Source of the DNA: Closterium sp. Naga37s-1
Lineage: Eukaryota; Streptophyta; Zygnematophyceae; Desmidiales; Closteriaceae
NCBI GenBank assembly: GCA_947471745.1
Contig: CANJKZ010000068.1
Location: 3,081,001 to 3,145,000, forward strand
DNA length: 64,000 nucleotides
Direction of reading: 5' to 3'
The notes under the pieces are model-generated. The model searched no databases, was not told the DNA's origin, and saw only the letters and a list, made by a program, of their open reading frames with translations. Below are positions 63,155-64,000 of this stretch, piece by piece (the stretch's first letter is position 1; every line of letters begins with the position of its first letter). Both the position numbers and the translations under genes were made by a program.

Positions 63155-64000
63155 ATGGTTGGTACGAACTCCGGAGGTGCTAGTGGCGAGATGGATAGAA
63201 GTAGAGAGGCTGGAGAGCAGGGGGAAGTTGCTGGTGGAGGAGTGGGGACTCACCAACCAGCCAACCCTACGCTACCTACTTCTTCTACACCATCTCCTAC
63301 TACCGTGGATCCTGTGAAAGCTTTCTCTATTGAGAAATTCATGGGGGAGGACTACGAGCACTGGAGCTTCCGCATGAGGCTGATGTACACCCAATACAAG
63401 CTATTGGATCTGGGGGAGGGGAAGGAGAAAATGCCGGAGGCCGCGGAGCTGAAAGGAGCGTGGATGAAGCGATCGTTTGACGAGTACATGCTAATGGTGC
63501 AAGCGGTTGGCGGGCGACAACTTGACCATATCAAGGACCTCTTGGGTGATCCAGAGTGTGGCCCCAAGGCTTGGAGGAAGCTTCTGGATGTGCACTCAAC
63601 GACACATGCTACTGGCATCGTGCTACTCGCGCGGCGGCTGCGCGACATCAAGTTCGTTGATGGAGAGCCGATGCAACCGGTGTTGGATGAGATGCCGGAC
63701 ATCTTCACGAAGCTCCAAGGCGGCGGTGTGGTGTACCCGGAGCTCGTGCAATGCGTGGAGATTGTGATACGGCTGCCGGAGTCGTGGTCTGCCCTTGCGA
63801 TCAACCTCAACTCTCAACAGCCCCAGTGGAGCGTGGACTACATTCGCGCGCGCATCCTAGAGGAGGACCTGTGGCGGCGGAGTGTGGAGCGCTCGGAGGA
63901 GGGGGCTGGCTATGGAGTTGGAGGTGGAAAGAGTGGCTTCAAGAAGAAGTGGAAGGGCAAGAACAAGGATAACCCTAAGGAGGATGGCGACGGGGGTCAA
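63155..64000 (+). CDS. Copia-4 gag, 5' complete, runs off the window
   Basis: Open from ATG 63155 for 282 codons to the last base with no stop. The N-terminus is low complexity (MVGTNSGGASGEMDRSREAG), followed by the DUF4219-type segment FSIEKFMGEDYEHWSFRMRL and a UBN2-like core (WRKLLDVHSTTHATGIVLLA, VYPELVQCVEIVIRLPESW). A Lys/Gly-rich tract begins the approach to the expected zinc knuckle, which would lie beyond 64000. It is very close to the antisense gag at 35561-36183, which lacks this N-terminus. The intact frame suggests a young element. Confidence 0.9.
   Translation, partial: MVGTNSGGASGEMDRSREAGEQGEVAGGGVGTHQPANPTLPTSSTPSPTTVDPVKAFSIEKFMGEDYEHWSFRMRLMYTQYKLLDLGEGKEKMPEAAELKGAWMKRSFDEYMLMVQAVGGRQLDHIKDLLGDPECGPKAWRKLLDVHSTTHATGIVLLARRLRDIKFVDGEPMQPVLDEMPDIFTKLQGGGVVYPELVQCVEIVIRLPESWSALAINLNSQQPQWSVDYIRARILEEDLWRRSVERSEEGAGYGVGGGKSGFKKKWKGKNKDNPKEDGDGGQ

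Noticed and set aside
1..64000. A prokaryotic defence or biosynthetic system
   Set aside because: No operons, ribosome-binding sites or bacterial families seen; introns, LTR elements and LINE structure show eukaryotic DNA.

Overview
This is a eukaryotic, plant-type repeat landscape. Almost all of it is transposable elements nested in one another, with very little host gene content. The evidence for a eukaryote is GT-AG introns with consistent phases, Ty1/copia elements primed by a tRNA-iMet-like site (TGGTATCAGAGC), an L1-like LINE with a C-terminal zinc knuckle, and miniature LTR elements. The mix of very GC-rich, Gly/Pro-rich copia polyproteins with AT-rich stretches would fit a streptophyte alga (for example a zygnematophyte) or another green-lineage genome. 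That placement is inference and the sequence does not prove it.

Layout. 1-1520 is an antisense Ty3/gypsy pol fragment. 1530-6771 is a broken copia element (Copia-1) with a cut 3' LTR. 6772-13363 is an antisense copia (Copia-2) with a nearly open gag-pol frame, a 1-kb GC-rich leader repeat, a primer site and a 131-bp 5' LTR. 14060-16403 is a sense fragment of the same family with three stops, followed by a microhomology-bounded tandem duplication of LTR plus flank (16274-16922). 16985-17996 is a hAT-like transposase remnant. 18264-19979 (minus) is the best host gene: three exons encoding a secreted coiled-coil protein, broken by one in-frame TAG.

19840-21637 and 25755-27446 are a segmental duplication carrying the 5' end of that gene, its divergent upstream region and a copia gag. 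Between the copies lie an inverted Copia-1 3' end and an intron-containing Plavaka/CACTA-like transposase gene (23050-25565, minus). In the second copy the signal-peptide exon now sits directly upstream of the transposase exons.

27447-29588 is a solo LTR inside a solo LTR, each with its own 5-bp target-site duplication (TSD). 30985-36183 is an antisense Copia-4-type element split by a solo LTR (TSD CTTGG). 36184-39021 holds recombined LTR and pol pieces. 39022-42817 is Copia-5, one frame with four stops, and its 3' LTR contains a complete LINE (43579-49424, 13-bp TSD, both ORFs open). 50880-51400 is a C-rich minisatellite.

53688-54032 is a complete 345-bp TRIM (terminal-repeat retrotransposon in miniature) with a tRNA-Glu-like A box and a B box straddling the LTR/primer-site junction. 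55140-56920 is an antisense copia gag split by an 819-bp solo LTR (TSD GGTAT). 57565-59084 is a complete non-coding LTR element (TSD AGTTT) with unequal LTRs. 60180-64000 reads copia pol, then LTR, then gag, as a head-to-tail arrangement running off the window.

The genes do not form a pathway. The window records successive insertions, solo-LTR formation, ectopic recombination and exon capture. The most unusual items are the TRIM with the tRNA-like promoter, the signal-peptide/transposase juxtaposition, and the non-coding LTR element that shares its primer region with Copia-2.
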